Shown here in pieces: positions 1 through 5,787 of a stretch of DNA of 6,317 nucleotides. Position 1 is the first letter of the stretch, and the number at the start of each line of letters is the position of its first letter. The translations under genes and the position numbers were made by a program. The stretch spans positions 19,576 through 25,892 of the forward strand of contig DAEV01000019.1 of NCBI GenBank assembly GCA_002509495.1. Direction: 5' to 3'. A model generated the notes under the pieces. The model did no database searches. It was not told where the DNA came from and saw only the letters and a program-made list of their open reading frames with translations. The stretch comes from Methanolinea sp. UBA473. GTDB taxonomy: Archaea > Halobacteriota > Methanomicrobia > Methanomicrobiales > Methanospirillaceae.

Positions 1-993
1 TCCATCCGGGAGGATGGTCCGATCGCCTGATGCAGCCTCCCATACCTGCTTGGCCCCGCTCCGCTTGCCCCGTTTCGCACACCGTTTCCCCTCGATCTCC
101 ACGATATCCATGGCGAAATCGATGACCGGGGCGTTTGCGATGGCTCCCCCCACCCCGAATGCGTCCACGAGATCCCGGTAACAGCCGACGTCGTCCGCGG
201 TGACCCCTCCCGAGAGGATGAGCTTCACCCCGGGGTATCCTGCCGCGTCCAGTTCCCAGCGGACCTCCTCAAGGATCGCCCGCATGTTCCCCCTCCGGGA
301 ACGCGGGGTATCCAGTCGAATCGCGGTCGCCCCGGATCGGGCTCCCGCGAGCGACTCGCGTTTTTCATCGCAGTAGGTGTCGCAGAGCATGATCCGGGGC
401 ACTGCGGGGTCCGCAAACCTGTCAAAGGCAACAAACGCCTCCTCAGGGCGGGGATAGCACATCACGAAGGCATGGGGCATGGTACCCGCCAGCGGGATAC
501 CCTCATGTGCACAGGTGTTGCTCACCCCGTCCACCCCCCCGATCCACGCGGACCGTTCCACCATGGCTGCAATGGCAGGGTGCTGCCGGCGGGAGCCGAA
601 TGAATAGACGGCCTTCTCCCCGGCGACAGCCTTGATCCGGGCGGCGGCGGTGGCGATCCCCGAGGCGTGGCACAGGAATCCGAGGATTGCGGTCTCGTAC
701 CGCCCGAAATCCCTGTATCTTCCCCGGATTCGCAATACCGGCTCATAAGGGTGAAAGAGGGACCCCTCAGGCATGGCATCCAGGGAGACCGGGAGGCCTT
801 CTGCGAGGGAGATGACATCATCGAGCCCGCAGAGGATGCCGTATCCGCCCGGGAGGTCTGAGACAGTGACTTCCATCACCACTTCAGGGTTTCTCCCCGA
901 CCGGCCGAGCACCTCCTCGGTCCTGACAAAATAGATGTCCGTACACTCTCCCCGCTTGATCCGTTCGTCATCGACCGTGGCAAACCTGCCCAT
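1..993 (-). CDS. pncB: Nicotinate phosphoribosyltransferase (partial, C-terminus outside window)
   Basis: The first 331 codons are present and run in frame off the left edge. The enzyme joins nicotinic acid to PRPP to give nicotinate mononucleotide (Preiss-Handler NAD salvage, cytosolic). Visible family features are FGSRRQHPAIA at residues 132-142, WIGGVDGVS at 150-158, AGTMPHAFV at 169-177, CDTYCDEK at 204-211, IRLDTPRSRRGN at 225-236, and the likely phosphate-binding loops SGGV (261-264) and FGVGG (279-283). These match the archaeal/bacterial NAPRTase subgroup rather than quinolinate phosphoribosyltransferase. From the usual family length of roughly 380-400 residues I infer that about 50-70 residues are missing. 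The start at 993 is the only in-frame ATG after an upstream in-frame TGA about 9 codons away. No clear Shine-Dalgarno precedes it, so a very short or absent leader is possible. It is divergent from the phosphorylase at 1141. Confidence 0.9.
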   Translation of the reverse strand, partial: MGRFATVDDERIKRGECTDIYFVRTEEVLGRSGRNPEVVMEVTVSDLPGGYGILCGLDDVISLAEGLPVSLDAMPEGSLFHPYEPVLRIRGRYRDFGRYETAILGFLCHASGIATAAARIKAVAGEKAVYSFGSRRQHPAIAAMVERSAWIGGVDGVSNTCAHEGIPLAGTMPHAFVMCYPRPEEAFVAFDRFADPAVPRIMLCDTYCDEKRESLAGARSGATAIRLDTPRSRRGNMRAILEEVRWELDAAGYPGVKLILSGGVTADDVGCYRDLVDAFGVGGAIANAPVIDFAMDIVEIEGKRCAKRGKRSGAKQVWEAASGDRTILPDG

Positions 994-1140
994 ACCACAA
1001 TGATGGGCTGGAGAGGTTCATACAGGTATTGTCCGACCCGGGGACCGGCGGGCACCACCGAAAACCACAACTCTTCCGCACGCGGAGATTATACGGGTAG
1101 AGATCATGGAGACGGCGCATATGGACGGGGAGGCGCACTG
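994..1140. promoter_or_regulatory. Divergent promoter region between pncB and the phosphorylase gene
   Basis: This 147-bp gap separates two divergently transcribed genes. On the plus strand, GATTATAC at about 1087-1094 resembles an archaeal TATA box; a start about 26 bp downstream (near 1117) would give a leader of roughly 20-25 nt containing the ribosome binding site at 1127-1133. On the minus strand, ACAATACC at about 1026-1033 is a weaker TATA candidate and would give an almost leaderless pncB transcript. The calls are pattern-based. No operator-like repeat was recognised. Confidence 0.4.
1127..1133 (+). promoter_or_regulatory. Ribosome binding site GGGGAGG that fixes the phosphorylase start
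   Basis: GGGGAGG lies 7 nt before the ATG at 1141 and complements the 3' end of archaeal 16S rRNA. It selects ATG 1141 over the upstream in-frame ATGs at 1000 and 1003, which would add 47 or 46 residues unlike any nucleoside phosphorylase N-terminus. Confidence 0.7.
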
Positions 1141-1812
1141 ATGCTGGGCGTCATAGGGGGGACGAGCCTCCTCTTTTCCCGCCTGCCCGAGATGGAGCAG
1201 CAGGTAGTGCATACCCCTTACGGCCACTGCGAGGTACTCGCCGGTGAGATCGCTCTCCTCCTCCGCCACCAGCACGACACTCCCCCTCACCGGATCAACC
1301 ACCGGGCACACCTCTCCGCCCTGGCGCTCCTGGGGGTCGACCGGCTCGTGGTGTTCGGATCGGCAGGCTCGCTCCGGAAGGAGATCCCGCAGGGGTCCCT
1401 GGTGATCCCCACGGACTATTACTCGACCGGAACGATCCCCTCCATCCACGAACACGCGGTACGCCACGTGCTCCCGGGATTTTCCGGAGATCTCAACCGG
1501 CAGCTTGCAGCGCTCGTGCCGGAGGCAAAATTCGGGGGGGTGTATGTCCAGACCAGGGGCCCCCGCCTTGAAACCGTGGCGGAAGTGCGTGCCCTGGCCC
1601 GGGTCGGGGATATCGTGGGCATGACTGTTGCCAGCGAGGCGACACTTGCCATCGAACTCGGGATCCCGATCGCCGCTCTCTGCACCGTCGACAACTATGC
1701 CCACGGGCTTGGAGAGGAGGTCCCCAGCTACGAGCACATCGTGGAGTCTGCGGAACAGAACAAGGACAGGACCGGGGAGATCCTCTCCCGGATTGTTGCG
1801 AACCTCGCCTGA
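1141..1812 (+). CDS. 5'-methylthioinosine/methylthioadenosine phosphorylase (PNP/MTAP family)
   Basis: A 223-residue member of the trimeric PNP/MTAP family. It is expected to cleave a 5'-modified nucleoside with phosphate to give a free purine and a 5'-substituted ribose 1-phosphate. The N-terminal phosphate loop GVIGGTSL is at residues 3-10, RHQH at 42-45, NHRAHL at 53-58, FGSAGSL at 72-78, QTRGPRLET at 137-145 and VGMTVASE at 159-166 (Met161 for ribose). The base site reads VDNYAHG (183-189). Aligned with human MTAP TDYD, both base-reading Asp residues become Asn185 and Ala187, resembling the TN motif of 6-oxopurine PNPs. This favours inosine-type substrates, as in M. jannaschii MJ0060 (methylthioinosine phosphorylase). 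The protein is shorter than human MTAP (283 aa). The deaminase at 4434 would supply its substrate. Its last 70 codons are duplicated at 3302-3512. The family call is firm; the substrate is inferred. Confidence 0.9.
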   Translation: MLGVIGGTSLLFSRLPEMEQQVVHTPYGHCEVLAGEIALLLRHQHDTPPHRINHRAHLSALALLGVDRLVVFGSAGSLRKEIPQGSLVIPTDYYSTGTIPSIHEHAVRHVLPGFSGDLNRQLAALVPEAKFGGVYVQTRGPRLETVAEVRALARVGDIVGMTVASEATLAIELGIPIAALCTVDNYAHGLGEEVPSYEHIVESAEQNKDRTGEILSRIVANLA

Positions 1813-1857
1813 GTCTTAGTGGTCAGGTCCTGTCGGGGTTTGATGATAAAAAGCACT
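1602..1857 (+). repeat. Direct repeat, copy 1 (3' end of the phosphorylase gene plus flank)
   Basis: This segment recurs without gaps at 3302-3557, exactly 1700 bp downstream and in the same orientation. By hand count, 1602-1790 has 5 mismatches in 189 bp, 1791-1812 has 7 in 22, and the non-coding tail 1813-1857 has about 15 in 45. Similarity stops abruptly to the left of 1602. Confidence 0.9.
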
Positions 1858-1929
1858 GAATCCCCGGATAAATCCCTCCGTGATCCCACTTTGGAGGAAA
1901 CCCGGGCCGTACCGATTCGGGCTTCACGA

Positions 1930-1969
1930 CCCGGTCTGGGTAAAATGCGGCAAATGTCACCAGACCGGG
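1930..1969. repeat. Perfect 10-bp inverted repeat spanning the M24 gene stop codon
   Basis: CCCGGTCTGG (1930-1939) is repeated inverted as CCAGACCGGG (1960-1969) with a 20-nt spacer. The right arm is in the last codons of the M24 gene and the stop codon (1957-1959) lies at the edge of the loop. It sits in the convergent gap with the phosphorylase gene, so it could form a 3'-end structure for the minus-strand transcript. No T-tract follows, so it is not called a terminator. Confidence 0.55.
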
Positions 1970-3156
1970 ATCAGTCCACGGCTTTTTCCCGTGATGCTCC
2001 TGCCTCCCTGAGGGGTGACAAGGAACGTATTCTCAATCCCCACCATTCCTACACCCGGCACGCCTTTCTTGGGCTCGATCGCGATCGCCATGCCATTCAC
2101 GAGCGGCTCGTCAAAACCACGGGTGATCACCGGCAACTCGTCGACCTGCAGGCCAGTGCCGTGACCGAGGAAACCTGCCCGTCGGTCACGAAATCCCATG
2201 AAATTTTCAAGAAACTCCGAATCAAGGCTCTCCATGATATCCGAATAAATATCCGAAGGCTTTGCGTCGGGCCGGAGCCGCGCTGCCGTCTCATCCATAA
2301 TATCAGCGCAGAGTTCATGGGCCTTCATGGCATGGCCGGGCAGCGGTGACCCGAACATGTACGTCATGGTCTTATCTGTCTGGTACCCGTCTACACCGCA
2401 GGCATTGTCTATGAACACGAGGTCGCCGGGTTGCAGTTTCCGTTCCGGACTTCCAAGGACCGGTGCTGCCGGGCAGCAACCTACGCAGCCACCCGGGCCG
2501 TCAAAGTAGGTGGGGGATAGCGAGTTCGTGCCAAACCCTATCTGTCCCACCTCGATCTCGATATTGAACCCGCCAAACCTGACAATCCCGAAGTGCCCCT
2601 CCTCGACGAGGAAGGAATACACAGCGGCACCAAACTCCGCCTCGGTCATCCCCTCGCGCAGGATACCCGGCACCCGGTCTTCCAGGACGCGGCGGTGGAT
2701 CTCCCCGGCTTTCTCCATCAGACCGAGTTCAAAGGGGCTCTTGACGGCCCGTACCATTCCGATCGATAGATCGAGTGGAACTACATCCGGCACCGGGAAA
2801 TATTTGCAGAACCGGTTCAGCACTGCGACCGGTACGATCTCTGTCTCGGTATGCAACCGGCCATACTGATGCGGGTACGCCGCTGCTGCATCGCGGTAGC
2901 TGCGCATCGGGCGTATATCCGAAAATTCCGATTCGGACTGCGCCCGTTCCATACTCCTGCGCACCCAGAATACCGGCTCCCCGTCGCGGGGGATCAGTAC
3001 CACGCCGTCCTGGATCGTCCCTGTAAAATAATACTGGTTGATCCTGCCGAAGAAAGCCGCGATCTCCCAGCCCGGATTGTCCGCGTCCATCCTTGCCCTG
3101 AAGCGATCCAGCCTGCTCTGAAGCTCCGGGGCAGGGACCTTCTTGTCCATGATCAT
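1957..3156 (-). CDS. M24-family metallopeptidase (Xaa-Pro aminopeptidase/prolidase-like)
   Basis: A 399-residue cytosolic protein with the two-domain layout of prolidase/creatinase enzymes: an N-terminal creatinase-like domain (about 1-135) and a C-terminal pita-bread domain (about 140-390). All five expected metal ligands can be placed: Asp250 (VFIDNACG), Asp261 (GYQTDKTMT), His332 (GHGTGLQVDELP), Glu361 (AIAIEPK) and Glu375 (GIENTF). Most prolidases have His where this protein has Asp339 (VDELP), a variant seen in some M24 proteins. A cysteine cluster, CVGCC, is at 224-228. The likely role is hydrolysis of Xaa-Pro peptides with a dinuclear metal centre, but M24 also contains non-peptidase hydrolases, so the substrate is open. 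The start is ATG 3156 or ATG 3150; no good ribosome binding site precedes either. The gene lies between the two repeat copies, in opposite orientation to them. Confidence 0.88.
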   Translation of the reverse strand: MIMDKKVPAPELQSRLDRFRARMDADNPGWEIAAFFGRINQYYFTGTIQDGVVLIPRDGEPVFWVRRSMERAQSESEFSDIRPMRSYRDAAAAYPHQYGRLHTETEIVPVAVLNRFCKYFPVPDVVPLDLSIGMVRAVKSPFELGLMEKAGEIHRRVLEDRVPGILREGMTEAEFGAAVYSFLVEEGHFGIVRFGGFNIEIEVGQIGFGTNSLSPTYFDGPGGCVGCCPAAPVLGSPERKLQPGDLVFIDNACGVDGYQTDKTMTYMFGSPLPGHAMKAHELCADIMDETAARLRPDAKPSDIYSDIMESLDSEFLENFMGFRDRRAGFLGHGTGLQVDELPVITRGFDEPLVNGMAIAIEPKKGVPGVGMVGIENTFLVTPQGGRSITGKSRGLIPVW

Positions 3157-3168
3157 AATTGGTCCATT

Positions 3169-3179
3169 CTTTTATTTAC
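3169..3179 (-). promoter_or_regulatory. Probable TATA box of the M24 gene
   Basis: On the minus strand this reads GTAAATAAAAG, an A/T-rich TATA-like element in otherwise GC-rich DNA. Archaeal transcription usually starts about 25 bp downstream, near 3148-3150, which coincides with the second ATG (3150-3148). A leaderless transcript is therefore plausible and would explain the missing Shine-Dalgarno. This is inferred from spacing only. Confidence 0.45.
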
Positions 3180-3301
3180 GGGTGACAGTTATGCCGGCAA
3201 CCATTGGATTCAACGTGGAATGGCAGGATATGGCATTGCCCTATCAATTACCTGCGGATTGCGGGGAAGCGGGATGTGGCAGTACTGGCCGGGAGATCTC
3301 A

Positions 3302-3512
3302 GGTCGGGGATATCGTGGGCATGACTGTTGCCAGCGAGGCGACACTTGCCGTCGACCTCGGGATCCCGATCGCCGCTCTCTGCACCGTCGACAACTATGC
3401 CCACGGGCTTGGAGAGGAGGTCCCCAGCTACGAGCACATCGTGAAGTCTGCAGAACAGAACAAGGAGAGGACCGGGGAGATCCTCTCCCGCATCATGAAG
3501 AACCTGGCCTGA
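3302..3512 (+). pseudogene. 5'-truncated duplicate of the phosphorylase gene (last 70 codons)
   Basis: The frame reads VGDIVGMTVASEATLAVDLG and onward to the TGA at 3510-3512. It matches residues 155-223 of the phosphorylase with only six amino-acid changes (I to V, E to D, E to K, D to E, V to M, A to K). It keeps the ribose Met and the VDNYAHG base motif but lacks the phosphate loop and the whole N-terminal two thirds, so it cannot be an active phosphorylase. The frame stays open upstream to ATG 3204, giving a possible 102-residue chimera whose first 33 or so residues resemble nothing I recognise. No ribosome binding site is evident at 3204. The right side is convergent with the exported-protein gene, 27 bp away. 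It is most likely a pseudogene; a translated fragment cannot be excluded. Confidence 0.85.
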
Positions 3513-3557
3513 CACTTATAGACCAGATCCTGTCAGGTCCTATTGATAAAATACACT
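3302..3557 (+). repeat. Direct repeat, copy 2
   Basis: Partner of 1602-1857 at a constant 1700-bp offset without indels. It contains the truncated phosphorylase copy, the gap behind it, and the last few codons of the convergent exported-protein gene (stop at 3540-3542). The left edge is sharp at 3301/3302. Confidence 0.9.
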
Positions 3558-4166
3558 ATTTCCTCTTTGGATGGGTGCTTCTGGTTCATCGGATTGCGGT
3601 TTGGGGACACATATCACCGGAATAATAGTCTCCACACAACTCACGCACAAGCCTGTCTCAGGATCGCAACTTTCCCTGCATTCCCTGCAATTATACGCGC
3701 AGATTGTATCGTTGGTTTCCGCATATCTCTCGCAGTCCTTCTGGAACAGAGGGAAATACGGGGTAATCGGCCAGCGGGCCACCATACATCCGGAAGTCTC
3801 GAGAACAGGATCAGGTGATCTACTTCCTGGATCCTGTTCCTCATCCGATAGATTGAGTGACATGTTGCCTGGATTGCTTATCGTAATTGGGGTGTCCAGG
3901 AAAGGATGATCGCCTGCTGATAGATCGGAAAACGAAAAACCGCCCGCTTTCGTGAAGCGCGATCCGGTTACCGAAACCGCGGGAGCTGCAGTCGGAACAT
4001 CCGAGGCAATTCCCGAAACCCTGGGAGAGATGGTTACTCCTGATACATACTTATTGGAAGAGCCGAAATCCAGGTTGCTTATGGTATATGCCATTACAGA
4101 TGCACAGAACAACATCCCGATCGAGATACAAGCTGCGATTATTTTTATCGAATTATTTGATGCCAT
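3540..4166 (-). CDS. Exported cysteine-rich protein of unknown function
   Basis: A 208-residue protein that I do not recognise. It starts with a Sec-type signal peptide: Lys8, a hydrophobic core at about 9-24 (IIAACISIGMLFCASV) and a probable cut after VMA (residue 26). Residues 27-110 are Ser/Thr/Gly/Pro-rich and probably form an extracellular beta-rich or flexible region. A Cys-rich module follows, with cysteines at 127, 145, 156, 160, 163, 167, 174, 177 and 186. The core spacing is CX10CX3CX2CX3CX6CX2C and includes two CXXC pairs (160/163, 174/177), which suits disulfides or metal binding. There is no C-terminal membrane anchor. The start at 4166 is supported by GGGAGGT at 4177-4171 and an A/T-rich promoter upstream. 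By eye its GC content (near half) is lower than that of its neighbours, which suggests a recently acquired or fast-evolving gene. It appears monocistronic. Confidence 0.75.
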   Translation of the reverse strand: MASNNSIKIIAACISIGMLFCASVMAYTISNLDFGSSNKYVSGVTISPRVSGIASDVPTAAPAVSVTGSRFTKAGGFSFSDLSAGDHPFLDTPITISNPGNMSLNLSDEEQDPGSRSPDPVLETSGCMVARWPITPYFPLFQKDCERYAETNDTICAYNCRECRESCDPETGLCVSCVETIIPVICVPKPQSDEPEAPIQRGNSVFYQ

Positions 4167-4170
4167 AATG

Positions 4171-4210
4171 ACCTCCCGGGCACATGTAGAATATTGTTTT
4201 TAATAATTAA
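4171..4210 (-). promoter_or_regulatory. Promoter and ribosome binding site of the exported-protein gene
   Basis: On the minus strand an A/T-only stretch (TTAATTATTAAAA, about 4210-4198) is a good TATA candidate. A start about 26 bp downstream falls near 4178, immediately before the GGGAGGT ribosome binding site (4177-4171), which ends 4 nt before the ATG at 4166. This gives a very short leader of about 12 nt, typical of archaea. Confidence 0.55.
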
Positions 4211-4433
4211 GTATGCCGAAGGTAGAATTGTCGTGTGATGTTCTCTGAAATTTTGAGATAGAACCCCGGGGATGAACAGGCCGGCATCAGTCCTGGTGAA
4301 AAGGTATTAGGTCTCCCTATCCCGGGGCCTCCCCCGGGGCACTCAGGTTTTATGCGGTAAAAAGCGTCATTATCTATAGGAATTCAGCGAGAACCGCACG
4401 GAAGGTCGAGCTGCCACGCCTGAGGAACCACCC
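4211..4433. promoter_or_regulatory. Intergenic region with the likely dadD promoter
   Basis: The divergent gap between the exported-protein gene and the deaminase holds no convincing ORF. GC-palindromes occur at 4264-4271 (CCCCGGGG) and a 7-bp stem can form between 4321-4327 and 4332-4338. Two TATA-like elements face dadD, TTTTATG at 4348-4354 and TATCTATA at 4371-4378. The second would place a start near 4400, leaving about 35 nt of leader. TGAGGA at 4421-4426 is the ribosome binding site for ATG 4434. The role of the palindromes is unknown. Confidence 0.4.
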
Positions 4434-5738
4434 ATGGACGACATCTACAAAGGAAAACGATCCCTCCTCCTCAAGGGAGTGAGGGTGGACGGAACGCTCT
4501 CGGACATCCTGATCGACGACCAGGGGACGATTGCGGGCATGGGGAAAGGACTTGCCGGGGAGGCCGAGTTCGTCCTCGAGGGGAACGGGGCGTTCGCGCT
4601 CCCGGGGCTCGTGAACACGCACACCCATGCGGCCATGACCCTTCTTCGGGGATACGCCGACGACATGCCCCTCCAGGAGTGGCTCTCGCAGAAGATCTGG
4701 CCCCTCGAAGCCCACCTCACGGGCGAGGACGTGTTCTGGGGGACGAAACTCGCCTGCCTGGAGATGATCCGGTCCGGCACGGTGGCCTTCAACGACATGT
4801 ACTTCTTCATGCAGGACGCCGCCCGGGCCGTGGACGAGATGGGGCTCCGGGCAGTGCTGTCCTACGGGTTCATCGACCTCTTCTCCGAGGAGAAACGCGA
4901 GCAGGAGATCAAGGCCACCGAGACGCTGGTCACCGCACTGAAATCTATGCGCAACCCGCGGATCAGGCCTGCCGTCGGTCCCCACGCCGTCTACACGGTC
5001 TCACCCGAGGGTCTTTCGTGGATCGCCGGGTATGCAAAGAAGGAGGAGATCGGGATCCACATCCACCTCTCCGAGACGGAAAAGGAGGTCAATGACGCGG
5101 TCTCCCAGTGGAAGAAGCGACCGGTCAAGATCCTCGACGAGTGCGGGATCCTGACCCCCCGGACGGTCGCCGCCCACTGCTGCTGGCTGGACAGGGACGA
5201 ATGCCGTCTCCTGGCCAGGAGGGGCGTCCACGTCTCCCACAACCCGGCGAGCAACATGAAGCTTGCCACCGGCCGGGCGATGCCCTACCACTGGCTCCGC
5301 GAGGAGGGAGCGTCCGTCACGCTCGGGACCGACGGGTGCGCCTCGAACAACAACCTCGACCTCTTCGAGGAGATGAAGGTGGCCGCACTACTGCAGAAGT
5401 TCGCCTGGAACTCCCCGACGGTGCTCCCGGCCGGGGAGGCACTCGCGATGGCCACCTCCGCAGGGGCTAAGGCGCTGGGGTTCGGGAGGGGTGTCATCGC
5501 CCCGGGGGAGCCCGCGCACCTCGTCCTGGTCGACTCCCGTGCTGTGTGCAACATCCCCCTGCATCACATCTCCTCGAACCTGGTCTATTCCTGTTCTGGG
5601 AGCGCGGTGAAGACCACGATCTGCCAGGGGAAGGTGCTGATGAAAGACCGCGTCGTCCCCGGAAAGGACGAGATCATCAGGGAAGCGTCGCGGGCGGCAG
5701 CGGCGCTGGTGAAGCGGGCCACGGACAACGCTGGGTGA
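4434..5738 (+). CDS. dadD: 5'-deoxyadenosine/MTA/SAH deaminase (amidohydrolase family)
   Basis: A 434-residue cytosolic amidohydrolase with a full-length TIM-barrel of the MTA/SAH deaminase group. Metal ligands are His63 and His65 (NTHTHAAM), His211 (IHIHLSETE) and Asp300 (LGTDGCASNNN). The active site also has Glu92 (WPLEAHL), His184 (GPHAVYT), Glu214 as catalytic acid/base and His248 (VAAHCCWLD), matching the known set for this family. It replaces the 6-amino group of 5'-deoxyadenosine, methylthioadenosine or S-adenosylhomocysteine with oxygen, releasing ammonia. In methanogens the M. jannaschii homologue MJ1541 (DadD) acts mainly on 5'-deoxyadenosine from radical-SAM enzymes. The inosine-type products are substrates for a phosphorylase like that at 1141. 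The start at 4434 is set by TGAGGA at 4421-4426. The gene is followed by a T-rich terminator. The preference among the three substrates cannot be read from sequence. Confidence 0.93.
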   Translation: MDDIYKGKRSLLLKGVRVDGTLSDILIDDQGTIAGMGKGLAGEAEFVLEGNGAFALPGLVNTHTHAAMTLLRGYADDMPLQEWLSQKIWPLEAHLTGEDVFWGTKLACLEMIRSGTVAFNDMYFFMQDAARAVDEMGLRAVLSYGFIDLFSEEKREQEIKATETLVTALKSMRNPRIRPAVGPHAVYTVSPEGLSWIAGYAKKEEIGIHIHLSETEKEVNDAVSQWKKRPVKILDECGILTPRTVAAHCCWLDRDECRLLARRGVHVSHNPASNMKLATGRAMPYHWLREEGASVTLGTDGCASNNNLDLFEEMKVAALLQKFAWNSPTVLPAGEALAMATSAGAKALGFGRGVIAPGEPAHLVLVDSRAVCNIPLHHISSNLVYSCSGSAVKTTICQGKVLMKDRVVPGKDEIIREASRAAAALVKRATDNAG

Positions 5739-5744
5739 AGTGAA

Positions 5745-5787
5745 TCTTTTTCTTACTTTCTTCTATTGCATTTGTTGCGGTTTTCTC
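5745..5787 (+). terminator. T-rich transcription terminator downstream of dadD
   Basis: Beginning 7 bp after the dadD stop codon, the plus strand has successive T-runs (CTTTTTCTTACTTTCTTC, then ATTTGTTG and GTTTTCTC). Archaeal RNA polymerase terminates at such oligo-T tracts without needing a hairpin, so dadD is probably the last gene of its transcript. Confidence 0.65.

Noticed and set aside
1000..1140. N-terminal extension of the phosphorylase from ATG 1000
   Set aside because: The extension is of low complexity and unlike the family. The phosphate loop GVIGGTS starts directly after ATG 1141, which has a strong ribosome binding site.
1018..1737. Long open frame of 239 residues on the minus strand, antisense to the phosphorylase gene
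   Set aside because: It lies antisense to a clearly recognisable enzyme, has no family motif or ribosome binding site, and its openness follows from the GC-rich codon usage of the true gene. The same frame shadow appears at 3210-3515 opposite the truncated copy.
1819..2349. Plus-strand open frame of 176 residues
   Set aside because: It overlaps the 3' part of the M24 gene in antisense. It has no recognisable motifs and no ribosome binding site.
2510..3324. Several plus-strand open frames (starting at 2510, 2775 and 2851) opposite the M24 gene
   Set aside because: They are Arg/Pro/Ser-rich frame shadows of a gene whose active-site residues are all in the minus-strand frame.
1602..3557. Composite transposon formed by two direct repeats around the M24 gene
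   Set aside because: The repeats are phosphorylase gene fragments, not IS ends. No transposase, terminal inverted repeat or target-site duplication is visible between or beside them.
3143..3625. Plus-strand open frame of 160 residues crossing the truncated phosphorylase copy
   Set aside because: It reads the duplicated segment in the wrong frame, so no homologous protein segment is produced.
4374..5470. Open frames on both strands within dadD (for example 4374-4985 minus, 4679-5095 plus)
   Set aside because: They are Arg/Gly/Pro-rich alternative-frame translations of the deaminase gene, a common effect of high GC at third positions.
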